Shown here: positions 62,801-64,000 of the stretch, piece after piece
How positions within the stretch are numbered: position 1 is the stretch's first letter
Layout of the letters: each line of letters opens with the position of its first letter
From: Conchocele bisecta
Lineage: Eukaryota > Mollusca > Bivalvia > Lucinida > Thyasiridae
Assembly: GCA_029237695.1 (NCBI GenBank)
Contig: CM055274.1
Span: forward strand, 65,407,484-65,471,483
DNA length: 64,000 nt
Direction: 5' to 3'
Position numbers and translations under genes: made by a program
The notes under the pieces: model-generated
What the model saw: the letters and a program-made list of their open reading frames with translations, nothing else
Database searches by the model: none
What the model was told of the DNA's origin: nothing

Positions 62801-64000
62801 GTGGGGAGTGTAGGTAGGCGCGGACTCACCGGGGTGGGGATAATACAAGATAAAGGAGGGTTGGAGTGGTACGGGTAGCGGACTTCACCGTGACAATGGC
62901 AAGATAAAAAGCGGAGGGTGGGAGGTGTAGGTAGGCGTTAACTCACCTGTGACAATGACAATGATAAAGGTGGTTGGGGGTGGTAGGGGTGGGAGTGTAG
63001 GTAGCGTGACTCACCGTGACCAATGGACAAGATAAAGGAGGTGGGGGGGTGGGAGTGTAGGTAGCGTGAACTCACCTGGTGGACAAATGACAAGATAAAA
63101 GGAGGGTGGGGTGTAGGTAGGGGGGGGGGGGGGCATGACTCACCGTGACCAATGACAAGACAGGAGTGGGTGGGAGGCGTAGGTAGCCTGGACTAACGTT
63201 TGACAATGACCAAGATAAAGGAGGGTGGGGAGTGTAGGTAGTGTGGACTCACCGTGAAAAGAGAACAAGCATTAAAGGACGCGGGTGAGGGAGTGATAGG
63301 TAGCATGACTCACCGTCGACATTAAAAAGATAAAGGAGGGTGGGAGTGGTATGGAAGTGTAACACCACCAATGACAATGGACAGATAAAGGAGGGTGGGA
63401 GTGTAGGTAGTCCTGACTTCACCGTGACAATGGACAGATAAAGGAGGGTGGGTAAAAGTGGTAGGTTGTGGGTGGACTCACTGTGACAATGACAAGATTA
63501 AGGAGGGTGGGATAGGTGTTGTACTGTAACAACACATGGACAATGACAAGATAAACGGAGGGTGGGGGATTAGTGTAGGTAGTGTACTAACCATGACAAT
63601 TGGCAGACAAGGGAGGGCGGGAGTGTAGGTAGTGGACTCAAAAAACCGAATTGCCAATGACAAAGGATAAAGGGGGGAGGGTGTGAGTGTAGGTTAGTGT
63701 GAAAACTCACCGATGACAATGGACAAGATAAAGTGGAGGGTGAGGGTGTGTAGGTATGTTTGTGTACTCACCGTGACAATGACAAAGATAAGGGATGGAG
63801 TGTGGGCGGGTAGTAGTGTGAACACACCATGACAATGGACAAGATAAAGGAGGGTTGGGAGTGTAGGTTTGTTTGGTCCACCTCACCGTGACAATGGCAA
63901 GATAAAGGAGGGTGGGAGTGTAGGTAAGTGTGATCACCGTGACAATGCAGATAAAGGAGTGTGGAAGGGAAGTGTAGGTTTTTAGTGTGACTCACCGTGC
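56866..64000. repeat. 51-bp minisatellite, runs off the window
   Basis: About 140 units of GTGACTCACCGTGACAATGA / CAAGATAAAGGAGGGTGGGA / GTGTAGGTAGT. Because 51 is a multiple of three, long frames stay open on both strands (for example 56909-57688); they have no start context or protein features and are not treated as genes. From about 57.69 kb most units carry one to four single-base indels, whereas the units at 57.06-57.69 kb are nearly identical. An insertion of unique sequence is at about 61220-61320. On the minus strand each unit has GGTGAGTCAC, a strong 5' splice-site match. Confidence 0.92.

Overview
The window is eukaryotic, repeat-dense and almost free of host genes. It looks like nuclear DNA of a mollusc, probably a bivalve. 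The reasons are tandem repeats of about 167 bp built on TGACCTTGACC and shaped like the BIV160/pearl repeats of bivalves, ACGG microsatellites ending in hairpins, a Ty3/gypsy retrotransposon with integrase upstream of reverse transcriptase, two Polinton/Maverick elements and tRNA-derived SINEs. The clearest host gene is on the minus strand. An exon at 13866-13965 encodes the IDEDL...MAPE part of an integrin-linked kinase (ILK) pseudokinase domain. A second exon-like segment at 56378-56462 starts with the same codons. If both belong to one gene, most of the window is a single intron of about 42 kb.

Layout. 1-13.6 kb: LINE reverse transcriptase fragments, nested helentron-like elements (tandem core, ACGG tract, terminal hairpin), a TTAA-flanked MITE and foldback cassettes lying between ACGG tracts. 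13.97-47.6 kb: a 33-bp minisatellite that begins 3 nt from the ILK exon and is split into five blocks by insertions. These are a complete 10.5-kb LTR retrotransposon (14168-24699, minus), a decayed Polinton with both ends (25513-32387), a second AT-rich Polinton with only its left end (32713 to about 39296), followed by a copy of the 7.7-12 kb nested repeat block, an inverted helentron-like element (42481-45435) and a SINE-like element. 47.6-56.4 kb: SINEs, another tandem array of about 170 bp interrupted by helentron-like elements, and a 6-bp-TSD DNA transposon. 56.87-64 kb: a 51-bp minisatellite that runs off the end of the window.

The retrotransposon supplies Gag, protease and integrase, then reverse transcriptase and RNase H, with recent breaks. 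Its LTRs differ by roughly 1.4% by eye. Polinton 1 keeps broken remnants of a protein-primed DNA polymerase, a retroviral-type integrase, a packaging ATPase, a probable minor capsid protein and several small accessory proteins, but I found no major capsid or protease. Polinton 2 keeps a nearly complete PolB, three paralogous small predicted DNA-binding proteins and several orphan genes. No RNA gene, CRISPR array or bacterial-type operon was seen. Identities rest on reading motifs by eye; no database search was possible.
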